NCBI RefSeq assembly: GCF_002931055.1
Contig: NZ_PSXX01000002.1
Coordinates: 248,001 to 312,000 of the forward strand
Direction of reading: 5' to 3'
DNA length: 64,000 nucleotides
Source of the DNA: Pseudoclavibacter sp. AY1H1
GTDB lineage: Bacteria; Actinomycetota; Actinomycetes; Actinomycetales; Microbacteriaceae
The notes below the pieces were generated by a model that did not search any database, was not told the DNA's origin, and worked only from the letters and a program-made list of their open reading frames with translations. A program made the translations under genes and the position numbers. Position 1 is the stretch's first letter. The number at the start of each line of letters is the position of its first letter. This document shows, one piece after another, positions 9,040 to 17,976 of the stretch.

Positions 9040-9075
9040 AGCGAGCCCTGCCGTCATCCGACGGCAGGGCTCGCT
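9040..9075. terminator. Terminator hairpin after KduI
   Basis: Perfect 16-bp arms (AGCGAGCCCTGCCGTC and its complement) around ATCC, starting 5 bp beyond the kduI stop codon. There is no long T-run, but the position at the end of a six-gene operon supports termination. Confidence 0.7.
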
Positions 9076-9079
9076 CTGC

Positions 9080-9913
9080 TCACCGCACCAGCGTGGTGTC
9101 GACGGGGTCCATGTCGTTGTAGGTGGTGTTCTCGCCCGCGGTCGCCCACACGAACGTGTACGGGCCGGTACCCGCACCGAAGTGCACCGACCAGCTCGGC
9201 GAGACCACGAGCTGACGGTTCGACACGACGAGGTGCCTGGTCTCCTGCGGCTCCCCCATGACGTGGAAGACCCGGTGCTCCGGCGCGAGATCGAAGTACA
9301 GGTAGCACTCCGTTCGTCGGTCGTGCGTGTGCGCTGGGAGGGTGTTCCAGGCGCTGCCCGAGTGAACCTGCGTGAACCCGAACGCGATCTGCGAGCTGCG
9401 GGTCCCGCCCTCGTAGATGCACTGGTTCAGTGTGCGGCGGTTGGCGTTCTCGGGGTCGCCGAGCTCGACGACGTTGGTCATGTCCGGCGTGATCTTGGTC
9501 GTCGGGAGGTCCTGGTGCGAGGTCGCGGTGAACACGTAGAACGCGGCCGGGTTCGCTGGGTCGGCCGAGGAGAACCGCACTTCGCGTTCCCCGCGTCCGA
9601 GATACATCGTGCCGACGTGCGCGAGCTCGTGGGCCTCGCCGCCGACGTGCACGGTGCCCGGTCCGCCGACGTTGATGACACCGGCCTCGCGGCGCTGCAG
9701 GACGAACTCGGCACGCACCTGGTCGGGCGTGGGCAGCTCGAGTGGTTCGTCGAGCGGCACGACGCCGAACGCGAGGATCCGATCGTGGTGCAGGTAGACG
9801 CTTCGCGCCTCACCCGCGGCGAACAGCTCCTCCATGAGGAACGAGGAACGCAGCTCGTCGGTCTTCATCGCTGCGACGGCGTTGGGGCTGTGGGCGTACT
9901 TGGTGATGGTCAT
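9080..9913 (-). CDS. kduI: 5-keto-4-deoxyuronate isomerase
   Basis: A 277-residue cytoplasmic enzyme that isomerises 4-deoxy-L-threo-5-hexosulose uronate, the product of unsaturated uronate release, to 3-deoxy-D-glycero-2,5-hexodiulosonate. Length and sequence match KduI along the whole protein, including the cupin metal-site segment around PAHTHDRRTECYLYF and the C-terminal YNDMDPVDTTLVR. The ATG at 9913 has AGAGGAG upstream and overlaps the hydrolase stop by 4 nt. Last gene of the uronate operon. No KduD dehydrogenase or KDG kinase is encoded in the window. Confidence 0.93.
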   Translation of the reverse strand: MTITKYAHSPNAVAAMKTDELRSSFLMEELFAAGEARSVYLHHDRILAFGVVPLDEPLELPTPDQVRAEFVLQRREAGVINVGGPGTVHVGGEAHELAHVGTMYLGRGEREVRFSSADPANPAAFYVFTATSHQDLPTTKITPDMTNVVELGDPENANRRTLNQCIYEGGTRSSQIAFGFTQVHSGSAWNTLPAHTHDRRTECYLYFDLAPEHRVFHVMGEPQETRHLVVSNRQLVVSPSWSVHFGAGTGPYTFVWATAGENTTYNDMDPVDTTLVR

Positions 9914-11028
9914 GAGTGCTCCTCTGGTTCGGGGGCTGATGATGATGGTGCTGTCGTCTCGTTCCAGGCGGCGATCGCTTCCAGGGCGAGGCCCTGTCCC
10001 CACGGCTGGACGCGGTCGTCTCGGATCACGGAGTAGCCGAAGGGGATGAGCTGGAGCACGGTTCCAGCGCTCACTCGGGTGAGTCGACCGTCGTCGACGT
10101 AGGCCAGCGAACCGAGGACAGCGCGCTCGCCGGCTCGCCGCAGGGGCCGGTCGGCGACTGGCAGCTGTTGCTCGAGGAGCGCGCTTCCACGGAGCAGCGC
10201 GGCCCCGATCCCGGCCGCCGCGGACGTCTCGAGGATTCCTCTGGTCTCGATGGGGCCGTCCACGAGGACGTCCCAGACGCCATGGTCCGGTTGGAGCGCA
10301 GCGAGGGTCTGGAGCTGCACGGCGAGTCGTTCCCGGACCTCGCCGATGGCCGGATCGTCGCCTGCGAGGTGCAGCAGGTCCGCACCCGCGAGCGCGATCC
10401 ACGCGTTGGCGCGCCCCCAGAAGCAGTCGATCCGTGTTCCCTGGTTGGTGCCGTGGGCGAAGAGGCCCGTGCTCGTGTCCTGCAGCTGCTCGGCATGGGC
10501 GAGCCACTGCTGAACCGCCTCCCGCGTGAGCTCGGGGCGTTCGAGCGCGCGCCCGGCTCGCAGGAGGAACTCGCCAGCCATGTACACGGTGTCAGCCCAG
10601 ACTCCGCCCGGCCAGTGCTCGAGCGCGCCGTTCGAGGCCCTGGTCGCTTCCGGTGCGTCCTGGTACCAGGCCAGGCAGGCATCGACGAGGCGTCGAGCAC
10701 CTGGATCACCGGATGCGCGCAGCAGTTCGGCTGCCGTGGCGGCCGGTGCCATGTTGTTGACGTGCTCGAGCACGGGGAGACGCGTCGCGTGGCGTCCCAT
10801 GTAGTCGAGCACGAGCTGCGGGGGTGTCGACCCGCGAGCTTCGGCGGCGCGCCACGTCGCGAGGAGGCAGACCCCCTCGCCCCAGAACCATCTGTCGACG
10901 CCCATGGCGAGGGTGCCGCGCAGGAGATCGCCCTCGAGCTCGGCGAATCCGGTTCCGACCGCGGCCTTCGCCAATGGCGGCAGCGGCGGCGGAGCGAGGT
11001 CCGCCGAGGAGGTGTCCTCACCGGCCAT
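9910..11028 (-). CDS. GH88/GH105-type unsaturated uronyl hydrolase
   Basis: A 372-residue protein of the six-hairpin (alpha/alpha) hydrolase type. GGVWADTVYMAGEFLLR contains D146, matching the catalytic Asp segment (W-x-D-T-x-Y-M) of YteR/UGL enzymes, and CFWGRANAWIALA matches the conserved toroid segment. The family removes the 4,5-unsaturated uronic acid left by polysaccharide lyases, releasing the substrate used by the KduI encoded next to it. No signal peptide, so it acts on imported oligosaccharides. The ATG at 11028 overlaps the upstream gene by 11 nt; a GTG nine bases further upstream is possible. Confidence 0.88.
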   Translation of the reverse strand: MAGEDTSSADLAPPPLPPLAKAAVGTGFAELEGDLLRGTLAMGVDRWFWGEGVCLLATWRAAEARGSTPPQLVLDYMGRHATRLPVLEHVNNMAPAATAAELLRASGDPGARRLVDACLAWYQDAPEATRASNGALEHWPGGVWADTVYMAGEFLLRAGRALERPELTREAVQQWLAHAEQLQDTSTGLFAHGTNQGTRIDCFWGRANAWIALAGADLLHLAGDDPAIGEVRERLAVQLQTLAALQPDHGVWDVLVDGPIETRGILETSAAAGIGAALLRGSALLEQQLPVADRPLRRAGERAVLGSLAYVDDGRLTRVSAGTVLQLIPFGYSVIRDDRVQPWGQGLALEAIAAWNETTAPSSSAPEPEEHS

Positions 11029-13759
11029 GTGCGTCACCGCCGATCTGCGCGAGCCCCTGACGGACGCGCTCGACGGGCAGCTGGAGCCGCTCGCCGTCCC
11101 ATTCCGCGATGATCTCGGCGTCACCGAACGCGCTGCGCGTCGCCGGGTTCTGGAGGTGCTCTTCCTCGACGATGGTGCCGTCGCTGAAGCCCTCTGGCAC
11201 GTCGTCGACGAGCAGCGCGCTCGAGAAGGTCACGTCCAGCTTCGGTCCGGATCCCAGCTGGAACCGGACGCCGGGGTCATCGGCGCCGCTCGGGTTCCAG
11301 TCGAGGGTCGCGGATCGCAGGCCGGCGGCCCACGTCTGGAAGTCGCCGTCCGACTCCTTCCGTCCGGCGACGGCGACCCAGACCGCGCCGTGTTCGGCCG
11401 GTATCCACTCCTGCTGAGCGGTTTCACCGGTCGCGATGGGGCGCACGCCGCCGGGAGTCGCGATGGCGACGTATCCGTCCCCGCGCCGGACGGCGATCCA
11501 CTCGCCGCCGACGACGAGCTCGTCCGCCTGCTCGGACGGCAGCCAGAGGTGCGTTCTCGTGATGGGGTCGCTGCTCGTGAATCGCTGGAGATGGACGACC
11601 ACGTTCCGGTGCTGATGCACGCGCGGGAGGACTCGGTGGCCGGCCCACGCGTTGGGCCTCGCCGACGACCCCGTATCCGCGTTCGCGGGATGCGTGACGA
11701 AGATCTGGAACTCGCGGGCGAGCGTGGCTCCCCAGATGTGCTCCTGGAGGCCGGGCAGCCCGGCTCGGTAGTCCTGCACGCTCGAGAGCATCACGTCCGG
11801 GGTCTTCCAGACGCGGAGGTCTGAGCGGTACGGCCTGGTGAGGAGGTCCCGTTCGAACGCCAGCTTCCCGCGGTAGACCTGGGTGCCCCACCATTCGCGG
11901 GGCGGCTCCCCGGCGAGCTTGCGGATGATGGCCGGCACGGCGTACTTCCGCGAGATCGCGAGCGTGGTCACCGGCAGCACGGCGTCGTTGAGGCTGCCGA
12001 CTCCGGCGAGCAGGCGCAGGATGGGCGAGGTCTCCTCGAAGCGCGAGCTGCGCAGCGTGTGCACGTAGGAGCGCCCGTGCGCCGCTCCGTGCGTGCCGCG
12101 CCACGAGTTGCAGGCGAGTGTGAAGAGCACCTTGTCGAGGAGCACACGCGAGGCCTCGGTGAGGCGGTCGTCGATCCCGAGCTCGATCAGCATGCAGAGG
12201 GCGTAGCTGTCGATGGCGAGGTACGCGTTCGAGTCGAACTCGCTGAACCCGCCGGACAGCTTGCGGTCGAGCCACCCGGCGGCGCGGATGCGCGCCTCGT
12301 CCGCATGCTCGGCGCCCGTTCGCCCGTCGACGGAGAAGACCTCGTCTGGGAAGGTCTCCCCGGCGAGCAGCTCTGCGACGTGCCAGACGAACTGGTGGTT
12401 CTCCGTGAAGTAGCACATGGCGTCGAGGCCGGGTTGGGTGATCCAGTACTTCATGCCTGTCACGGCGCCCCGCACTCGGTCGCGCAGCCCGACGGACCAG
12501 GCATCGCTCGGCACCCGGTGCCAGGCGAGCAGCATCGAGAGCACCTCGAAGTCGGCGCAGTCGCCGCGCGTCTCGACCCGGTGCAGCGCAGACGCGAGGT
12601 CAGAAGGCTCGACGCGCACGTCGCCGAGCAGCTCGTGGCGAGCGAGGAGGCCGGCGAGCCCGGCCTCGGTGGGGGTGTCGTCCTCGAGGCCAGCTACGAA
12701 GCGGAGCACCTCGTCACGCCACAGCGCAGGATCGCCGTGGGGTTGTTCCCTGCTGTCCGGCGGAACGACGGCGACTCGGATGCGACGAAGCTGCGGGCAC
12801 CTGGGGTCATCGAGCCCGATCTGCACGATGCTCTCCCCCGTGCTCAGCATGGAGGCGCCTGCTGAGGCTGCGTCGCCTTCCGCGAAGGCGTCTTCCTCGG
12901 CGACCCCGCCGACGCGGAAGCGGACCTTGCCCTGCTCGTCCGCTTCCACGAGCTGCCAGTCCTCGTGGTCGCTCGTTCGGACACGGAACCGCACACCGCG
13001 CGGTGCGGAGAAGGCGGCGACCGGCCCCTCCAGTGCCCAGCTCGTGGACGCGACCCGATTCAGCACCTGCTCTGCGAGACGGCCGGCGTGCTCGTCGGCA
13101 CCGGGCGAGGGGATGACCACGCGAACCGGCAGCCCCTCGACCCGGACGCGCACGATGTGCCTGCACTCCCGGAATGCGACCTGCCAGGTCGCCAGGTGCA
13201 GCGGCGTGACCCCCGATGGCAGACGCACCCGTACCGAGGAGGTGAGCGGCTCCATGTAGGAGACCTGATCGCCCCGCAGGACGACTTCGCCTCCCACCCA
13301 GAGGACGAACGGGCCCGTCGTGTGCACCTCGATCGTCCGCCACTCGCTCTGGTCGACCTCCACCGCCGTGGCCGCGAGGGACGCCCGGTACTCCGGGGTG
13401 AAGCAGAACGCCGACCAGTCGACGAAGCCGTCGGCCGGGGTGTGCACGCGCGCCCACTCGGCGCTCGAGCTCTGCCCGTTGGCGGCCCAGCTGACCGGGC
13501 CGCCCTCGATGACCTCCGGGAGGTCCTGTGCTTCGTCGAGCTGGTGCGCGGCGTACAGCCGCTGCTTCAGCTCGCCGACGTCTGGCCCGTTCGTCAGCAC
13601 CCATCTGCCATCTCCCCACGGTTCCCCGTCTTCGGAGAGAAACGCGTCGAGGTCGTCGCAGCTGCTTGCCCAGGCCGGTGAGACCAGCCAATCCCTGATC
13701 GTGCCGTCTGCGTCGGCGAGGTGAACGGTCCGGTTGGTGACTGTGAGTGAAGAACTCAT
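11018..13759 (-). CDS. Large uncharacterised protein of the uronate operon
   Basis: A 913-residue protein without signal peptide or membrane segment, so cytoplasmic. No family is recognised with confidence. The N-terminal third looks beta-rich (segments such as WRTIEVHTTGPFVLWVGGEV), the middle is helical with repeated aromatic residues (MKYWITQPGLDAMCYFTENH, GGFSEFDSNAYLAIDSYALC) resembling an alpha/alpha toroid, and the end is again beta-rich. That layout is like large polysaccharide lyases or glycosidases. Its place between the importer permeases and the unsaturated uronyl hydrolase makes an enzyme acting on imported uronate oligosaccharides likely, but the reaction is unknown. Confidence 0.75.
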   Translation of the reverse strand: MSSSLTVTNRTVHLADADGTIRDWLVSPAWASSCDDLDAFLSEDGEPWGDGRWVLTNGPDVGELKQRLYAAHQLDEAQDLPEVIEGGPVSWAANGQSSSAEWARVHTPADGFVDWSAFCFTPEYRASLAATAVEVDQSEWRTIEVHTTGPFVLWVGGEVVLRGDQVSYMEPLTSSVRVRLPSGVTPLHLATWQVAFRECRHIVRVRVEGLPVRVVIPSPGADEHAGRLAEQVLNRVASTSWALEGPVAAFSAPRGVRFRVRTSDHEDWQLVEADEQGKVRFRVGGVAEEDAFAEGDAASAGASMLSTGESIVQIGLDDPRCPQLRRIRVAVVPPDSREQPHGDPALWRDEVLRFVAGLEDDTPTEAGLAGLLARHELLGDVRVEPSDLASALHRVETRGDCADFEVLSMLLAWHRVPSDAWSVGLRDRVRGAVTGMKYWITQPGLDAMCYFTENHQFVWHVAELLAGETFPDEVFSVDGRTGAEHADEARIRAAGWLDRKLSGGFSEFDSNAYLAIDSYALCMLIELGIDDRLTEASRVLLDKVLFTLACNSWRGTHGAAHGRSYVHTLRSSRFEETSPILRLLAGVGSLNDAVLPVTTLAISRKYAVPAIIRKLAGEPPREWWGTQVYRGKLAFERDLLTRPYRSDLRVWKTPDVMLSSVQDYRAGLPGLQEHIWGATLAREFQIFVTHPANADTGSSARPNAWAGHRVLPRVHQHRNVVVHLQRFTSSDPITRTHLWLPSEQADELVVGGEWIAVRRGDGYVAIATPGGVRPIATGETAQQEWIPAEHGAVWVAVAGRKESDGDFQTWAAGLRSATLDWNPSGADDPGVRFQLGSGPKLDVTFSSALLVDDVPEGFSDGTIVEEEHLQNPATRSAFGDAEIIAEWDGERLQLPVERVRQGLAQIGGDAHGR

Positions 13760-13802
13760 GCTCCGTGTGTTTCCTTGTCCAAGATCGATGGTGAGTGACG
13801 GG

Positions 13803-14693
13803 CTACTTGAGGCCCGTGTTCGCGATACCCGTCGTGACCTGCTTCTGGAAGAACAGGAAGAGGATGATGACGGGGACGATGCTGACCACGCTCATCGCGA
13901 TGATGAGGTTGAACGGGACCGTCTCCTCTGCCGTGAATCGGGCGAGTGCCACCGGCAGCGTGTAGACCGATTCGCTCTGCGCCACGACGAGCGGCCACAG
14001 GAAGTCGTTCCACCTCCACATGACCGACAGGATCGCGACGACCGCGAGCGCGGGCCGGCACATCGGCAGCACGATGGTGGCGAAGATGCGGAACTCGCCC
14101 GCGCCGTCCATCCGCGCCGCCTCGATGAGCTCGTCGGGGATCGACAGCATGTACTGGCGGAGGATGAACACCCCCGTCGGCGTCGCTGCTGCAGGGATGA
14201 TGAGGCCCCAGAGCGTGTTCACGAGTCCCATGGATGCGACGACCTGGTAGACGGGGATCAGGATCACCTGCAGCGGGATCATGATGGTCGCCAGGGTGAG
14301 GATGAACAGGAAGTTCTTCCCCCGGAAGTTGTACTTCGCGAGTGCGTACGCCGCCATCGAGTTGACGGAAAGCGTGAGCACGGTCGCCCCGATCGTGACC
14401 ACGACGCTGTTCAGGAAGTACCCGGCGAAGTTGAACCGCGAGAGGGCTTCCGTGTAGTTGCCGAACCCCCAGGTCTCTGGCAGCAGCGCGGGTGGCCGCA
14501 TCGCCAGTTCGGCGGGCGACTTGAACGAGCCGAGGACGAGCCAGACGATCGGGATGAGCGCCACGAGCGTCGCCGTGACCAGGATGACGACGCGCAGTGC
14601 GTCCGTCGAGGTGACTTTCTTCGACCCAGTGGAGGTCCAGCTCCGGCGCGGTTCCTGCGTGGCGATGAAATTGCTTGCCGTCTCGGTGGTCAT
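13803..14693 (-). CDS. CUT1 sugar ABC permease (MalG/LplC type)
   Basis: A 296-residue permease with six helices. The EAA loop reads EAARMDGAGEFRIFATIVLP and the C-terminus is short, typical of the MalG side. The ATG at 14693 overlaps the first permease stop codon by 4 nt. Works with the adjacent permease and lipoprotein. No ATPase gene is in the operon, so a shared MsmX/UgpC-type ATPase elsewhere in the genome must energise it (inference from the family). Confidence 0.92.
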   Translation of the reverse strand: MTTETASNFIATQEPRRSWTSTGSKKVTSTDALRVVILVTATLVALIPIVWLVLGSFKSPAELAMRPPALLPETWGFGNYTEALSRFNFAGYFLNSVVVTIGATVLTLSVNSMAAYALAKYNFRGKNFLFILTLATIMIPLQVILIPVYQVVASMGLVNTLWGLIIPAAATPTGVFILRQYMLSIPDELIEAARMDGAGEFRIFATIVLPMCRPALAVVAILSVMWRWNDFLWPLVVAQSESVYTLPVALARFTAEETVPFNLIIAMSVVSIVPVIILFLFFQKQVTTGIANTGLK

Positions 14694-15613
14694 ACCGCGT
14701 CCCGCTTTCGTCCGATCAGGTAATTCACGATGGTGATCGTGAAGATGACGATGAAGAGCAGCACGCTCCCCGCAGAGGCGAGCCCGTAGCGGATCGGCGA
14801 CACGAAGCCGTTCTCGTAGATGTACTGGACGATGAGGGTGGTCGCGCCGACCGGTCCACCGCCCGTGAGGGTGTAGATGAAGTCGAACGCCTGGAAGCCG
14901 TGGATCGTGGCGAGCACGACGACGACCAGGATGCTCGGCTGCAGCAGGGGCAGCGTGACGTTCGTGAACTGCTTCCATCTGGAGGCGCCATCGAGCTGCG
15001 CCGCCTCGTACAGCGACGGGTCGATGCTCTGGAGGCCTGCGAGCAGGATGAGCATGTAGAAGCCCACCTGCATCCAGGTCCCCACGACGATCACCGAGAG
15101 CATGGCAAGCGGGCCCTCGACGAGCCACGGGACCGGGGCGACGCCGAAGAGGCCGAGGAACGCGTTGACGATTCCCCCCTGACGCTCCAGCATCCAGTTC
15201 CACACGAGGCCCGCGACCACAGGTGAGATGAGGACCGGGATGAAGAAGACCGCCCGGAAGAAGGAGCGCCCCCTCCGCTGCTGCTCGACGAGGACGGCGA
15301 GCAGCGTGCCGAGGACCACGGAGAGGAGCACGAAGGCCACCGCGTAGACCACGGTCTGCCAGACGATCCCCCAGAACTCCGTGTCGGAGAGGATCGTCTG
15401 GTAGTTGCCGAGCCCCTCCCACGCGAAGGTGCGTCCGTTCGACGACGAGTACATCGAGATGTTGAAGCCGTTGATGGCGGGCCAGATCGTGAACAGCCCG
15501 AAGATCGCCATGTTGGGCAGGAGGAACAGGTACGGCGCCGAGCGTAGGCTGAAGGGCTTCCGAGACTTGCCCCCGATCACCTTCCGCCGAGCGACCGTGC
15601 GCTCTGACGTCAT
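14690..15613 (-). CDS. CUT1 sugar ABC permease (MalF/UgpA type)
   Basis: A 307-residue permease with six helices after a basic N-terminal tail. APYLFLLPNMAIFGLF is the characteristic first helix and EAAQLDGASRWKQFTNVTLP is the EAA loop that contacts the ATPase. Both its ends overlap neighbours by 4 nt, so translation is coupled from the lipoprotein to the second permease. Confidence 0.92.
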   Translation of the reverse strand: MTSERTVARRKVIGGKSRKPFSLRSAPYLFLLPNMAIFGLFTIWPAINGFNISMYSSSNGRTFAWEGLGNYQTILSDTEFWGIVWQTVVYAVAFVLLSVVLGTLLAVLVEQQRRGRSFFRAVFFIPVLISPVVAGLVWNWMLERQGGIVNAFLGLFGVAPVPWLVEGPLAMLSVIVVGTWMQVGFYMLILLAGLQSIDPSLYEAAQLDGASRWKQFTNVTLPLLQPSILVVVVLATIHGFQAFDFIYTLTGGGPVGATTLIVQYIYENGFVSPIRYGLASAGSVLLFIVIFTITIVNYLIGRKRDAV

Positions 15614-16938
15614 TTGTGCAGCTCCTCCACGAGCGACTGCGCGTTGGACTTGACGTCTGCGACCGCGGTCTTGAGGTCCTTCTCGCCGGCGACGACTCGG
15701 GAGAGCTGGTCGACGAGCTCGAGGGCGCTGCCGTTGAAGGCGACGTCGCCGTTCGCGGCGTAGCCGAGGTCCGGAGTGCGGGCGAGGTCAGCCTGGAACG
15801 TGTCCATGTCGGCCTGACGGTCCGGGTAGGTGACGCCCTGCTCCGTGAGGTCCGCGCGGGTGGGGAGGAACCCGCCTGCTGCGACGAACTTCTCCTGCGA
15901 CTCCGCGGTGTTCATGTACTGGACGAAGAACGCGGCGAGCGCCGGGTTGGGGCCTTCCTTCAGCGCAGCCATGTACTTGCCGCCAGGGAATCCGCCGCAC
16001 TCTTCAGCGCAGGGATTGGGGGCTGCTGCCCAGTTGAAGTCCGCGTTGGCGGCGAACTGGCCGACCTGCCAGTTGCCGGACAGGTAGACGGGGGTGTCCT
16101 GCGCGAGGAAGATCTCGTTCGCACCCTCGTATCGAGTGCCTGAGCCGAGCCAGAAGTCGCGGGGCATGCGGCCGTCGGCCATCATGTCGACGAGCGGCTG
16201 CAAGGCGGCTTCGGCCTTCGCCTCGTCGAGGACGACCTCGCCGTCGCCGACGAGTGCGGTGCCGTACTGGCTGAGCACAGTGGAGAGTCGGTGCCCCGAC
16301 TTGTCCATGGCGAACGCGTACTCGGTGCCTGTCGCCGTCTGGACCTTCGTGGCCGCGTCGATCATCTCGTCCCAGGTCCATGGATCGTTCGAATCGGGGA
16401 GCGGGACGCCGGCCTGCTCGAAGAGGTCGGTGTTGATGAACGGACCGTTGAGGGTGAGGTCGGATGGGACCGCGATGAGCTGCCCGTCGTCGGTCGTGGC
16501 ACCGGAGACCGGGCCGTCGACGAACTCGGACGCGTAGTCCTCGCCGAGATACGTGCGCAGATCGAGGAGGTCGTTCTGGAAGTCGCCGAGGCCCGTGAGG
16601 CGCACGACGTCGGGCGCGTTGCCTCCCGAGAGCCGCGCCTGCACGGACGTGACGAGGTCCGCGTACGGGAGGATCTCGAGGTTCACGGTGACGTCGTACT
16701 CTTCCTCGAACGATGCGATGAGGTCGCGTGTTGCCGCCTCGTCGGGACCGTCGGTGAAGTAGACGTAGCTCAGCGACTCGCCGGCGAAGTCTGCCGGGTT
16801 GATCTCCTGGACTTCCAACGGCCCGCTTGCACCGCCGTCGCCGCTGACGACCTCTCCGGGGGCGCACCCCGTGAGGCCAACGGTGACGCCGACGGCCAGC
16901 GCGAGCGCCACCTTTGCGTTGTGCCTTCTCGTAGTCAT
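15610..16938 (-). CDS. Sugar ABC transporter substrate-binding lipoprotein
   Basis: A 442-residue extracellular lipoprotein, first gene of the operon. The signal ends in VGLTGC with lipid-attached C25, followed by a Gly/Ser linker. The mature protein is a cluster-B type binding protein (GNAPDVVRLTGLGDF, then WTWDEMIDAATKVQ, then VYLSGNWQVGQFAANADF). By operon context the ligand is an unsaturated uronate oligosaccharide. The ATG has AAGGAGG upstream. Regulated from the divergent region with the IclR gene. Confidence 0.9.
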   Translation of the reverse strand: MTTRRHNAKVALALAVGVTVGLTGCAPGEVVSGDGGASGPLEVQEINPADFAGESLSYVYFTDGPDEAATRDLIASFEEEYDVTVNLEILPYADLVTSVQARLSGGNAPDVVRLTGLGDFQNDLLDLRTYLGEDYASEFVDGPVSGATTDDGQLIAVPSDLTLNGPFINTDLFEQAGVPLPDSNDPWTWDEMIDAATKVQTATGTEYAFAMDKSGHRLSTVLSQYGTALVGDGEVVLDEAKAEAALQPLVDMMADGRMPRDFWLGSGTRYEGANEIFLAQDTPVYLSGNWQVGQFAANADFNWAAAPNPCAEECGGFPGGKYMAALKEGPNPALAAFFVQYMNTAESQEKFVAAGGFLPTRADLTEQGVTYPDRQADMDTFQADLARTPDLGYAANGDVAFNGSALELVDQLSRVVAGEKDLKTAVADVKSNAQSLVEELHK

Positions 16939-17014
16939 TACATCCTCCTTGATGTCAATCCCCCGACCCGGGGAGCCGACGCCTCTCTGCGTCGATGGTG
17001 GCGATACTACAAGT

Positions 17015-17052
17015 TTTCGGCTCTATGGAAAGCACTTTCTGTAGAGCGGAAA
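17015..17052. promoter_or_regulatory. IclR-type operator in the divergent promoter region
   Basis: Two 18-bp arms flank CA: TTTCGGCTCTATGGAAAG and CTTTCTGTAGAGCGGAAA, complementary at 15 of 18 positions. Each arm is itself of the form TTTC...GAAA, as expected for two bound IclR dimers. It is located 77 bp upstream of the lipoprotein gene and 122 bp upstream of the iclR start. On the minus strand it lies just upstream of a possible -10 (TAGTAT), consistent with repression of the uronate operon. Confidence 0.6.
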
Positions 17053-17173
17053 CTAGGCTAGGGTGCGAACTACTGACCTGACTCAAGGAAGAGTCGAATC
17101 GACAGCGCGTCCCGGCCGCCGTCGCCCACTCGATGGAGTGCGGAATCTCAAGCGGCCGCGATTGGATGAGGAC

Positions 17174-17932
17174 ATGACACCATCGCCCGAGAACTCGGAG
17201 CCCCCGCTCTCTGCCCTGATGAAGGGCCTCACGCTCATGGAGGCCGTCTCCGAGCACCATCGCATCTCCGACCTCGCGACCGCGACAGGTCTCTCCGTCA
17301 GCACCGTGCACCGAGTGCTCAGCGACCTCGTCGAGCATGACTGGATCGAGCACGGCGCAGACCGCACCTACCGCCCGGGAGCCCGCACGCACCTCTTCGC
17401 TGCGAGCGTGCAGCGCGACGAACGCGCGACGCAGAAAGCCCTCCCGCTGCTCCAGCGACTTCGCGACGAGGTGGGCTGCACGGTGCACATGGCGCGGTTC
17501 CGGCAGACGACGCTCATGTACGTCGCCAAGATCGACGGACCGGCTGCTTACCAGATGCGCTCACGCGTCGGAGACACCATCCCGCTGTGGTCCACAGCCA
17601 TCGGCAAATCGATCCTCGCCGCCCTCTCCCCCGAGCTGAGTTCCGAACTGCTGATGTCAGCTGAGCTCACGAGACGGACGGTCCACTCCATCGTGTCGAA
17701 GCGGGAGCTCCAGGCGCAGCTTCGCGTCGTCTCCGAGCGCGGATGGGCGATCGACGACCAGGAGAACGAGCTCGGGATCCGATGCGTCGGCGCAGCCCTC
17801 CGATCCGCGGATGGCTCCGTCATCGGAGGCGTCAGCACCTCGGGCCTCGAGCACGAGATGACGCCGGAGAAGATCCAGGACATCGTGCCGCATCTGCTGC
17901 GGACGGTCACCGAGATCAGGAAGCTGGTCTGA
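17174..17932 (+). CDS. IclR-family regulator of the uronate operon
   Basis: A 252-residue regulator. An N-terminal winged helix (ISDLATATGLSVSTVHRVLSDL) is followed by the IclR effector domain with TTLMYVAKIDGP, WSTAIGKSILAAL and DDQENELGIRCVGAALR. The family contains KdgR, the classic repressor of pectin-degradation genes. The ATG at 17174 has GGATGAGG upstream and gives the usual family length; an in-frame ATG 111 bp earlier lies at the edge of the operator and is less likely. Probably binds the 38-bp palindrome and responds to a KDG-like intermediate (inference). Confidence 0.9.
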   Translation: MTPSPENSEPPLSALMKGLTLMEAVSEHHRISDLATATGLSVSTVHRVLSDLVEHDWIEHGADRTYRPGARTHLFAASVQRDERATQKALPLLQRLRDEVGCTVHMARFRQTTLMYVAKIDGPAAYQMRSRVGDTIPLWSTAIGKSILAALSPELSSELLMSAELTRRTVHSIVSKRELQAQLRVVSERGWAIDDQENELGIRCVGAALRSADGSVIGGVSTSGLEHEMTPEKIQDIVPHLLRTVTEIRKLV

Positions 17933-17939
17933 GCAACCG

Positions 17940-17962
17940 ACGTCGGGCCTTTGGCCCGTCGT
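17940..17962. terminator. Terminator between iclR and araC-like genes
   Basis: 10-bp arms (ACGTCGGGCC / GGCCCGTCGT, one mismatch) around TTT, lying 8 bp after the iclR stop and before the converging AraC-like gene. A short pyrimidine stretch follows on the plus strand. Confidence 0.5.
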
Positions 17963-17976
17963 CCGCCTTTCTGGAA

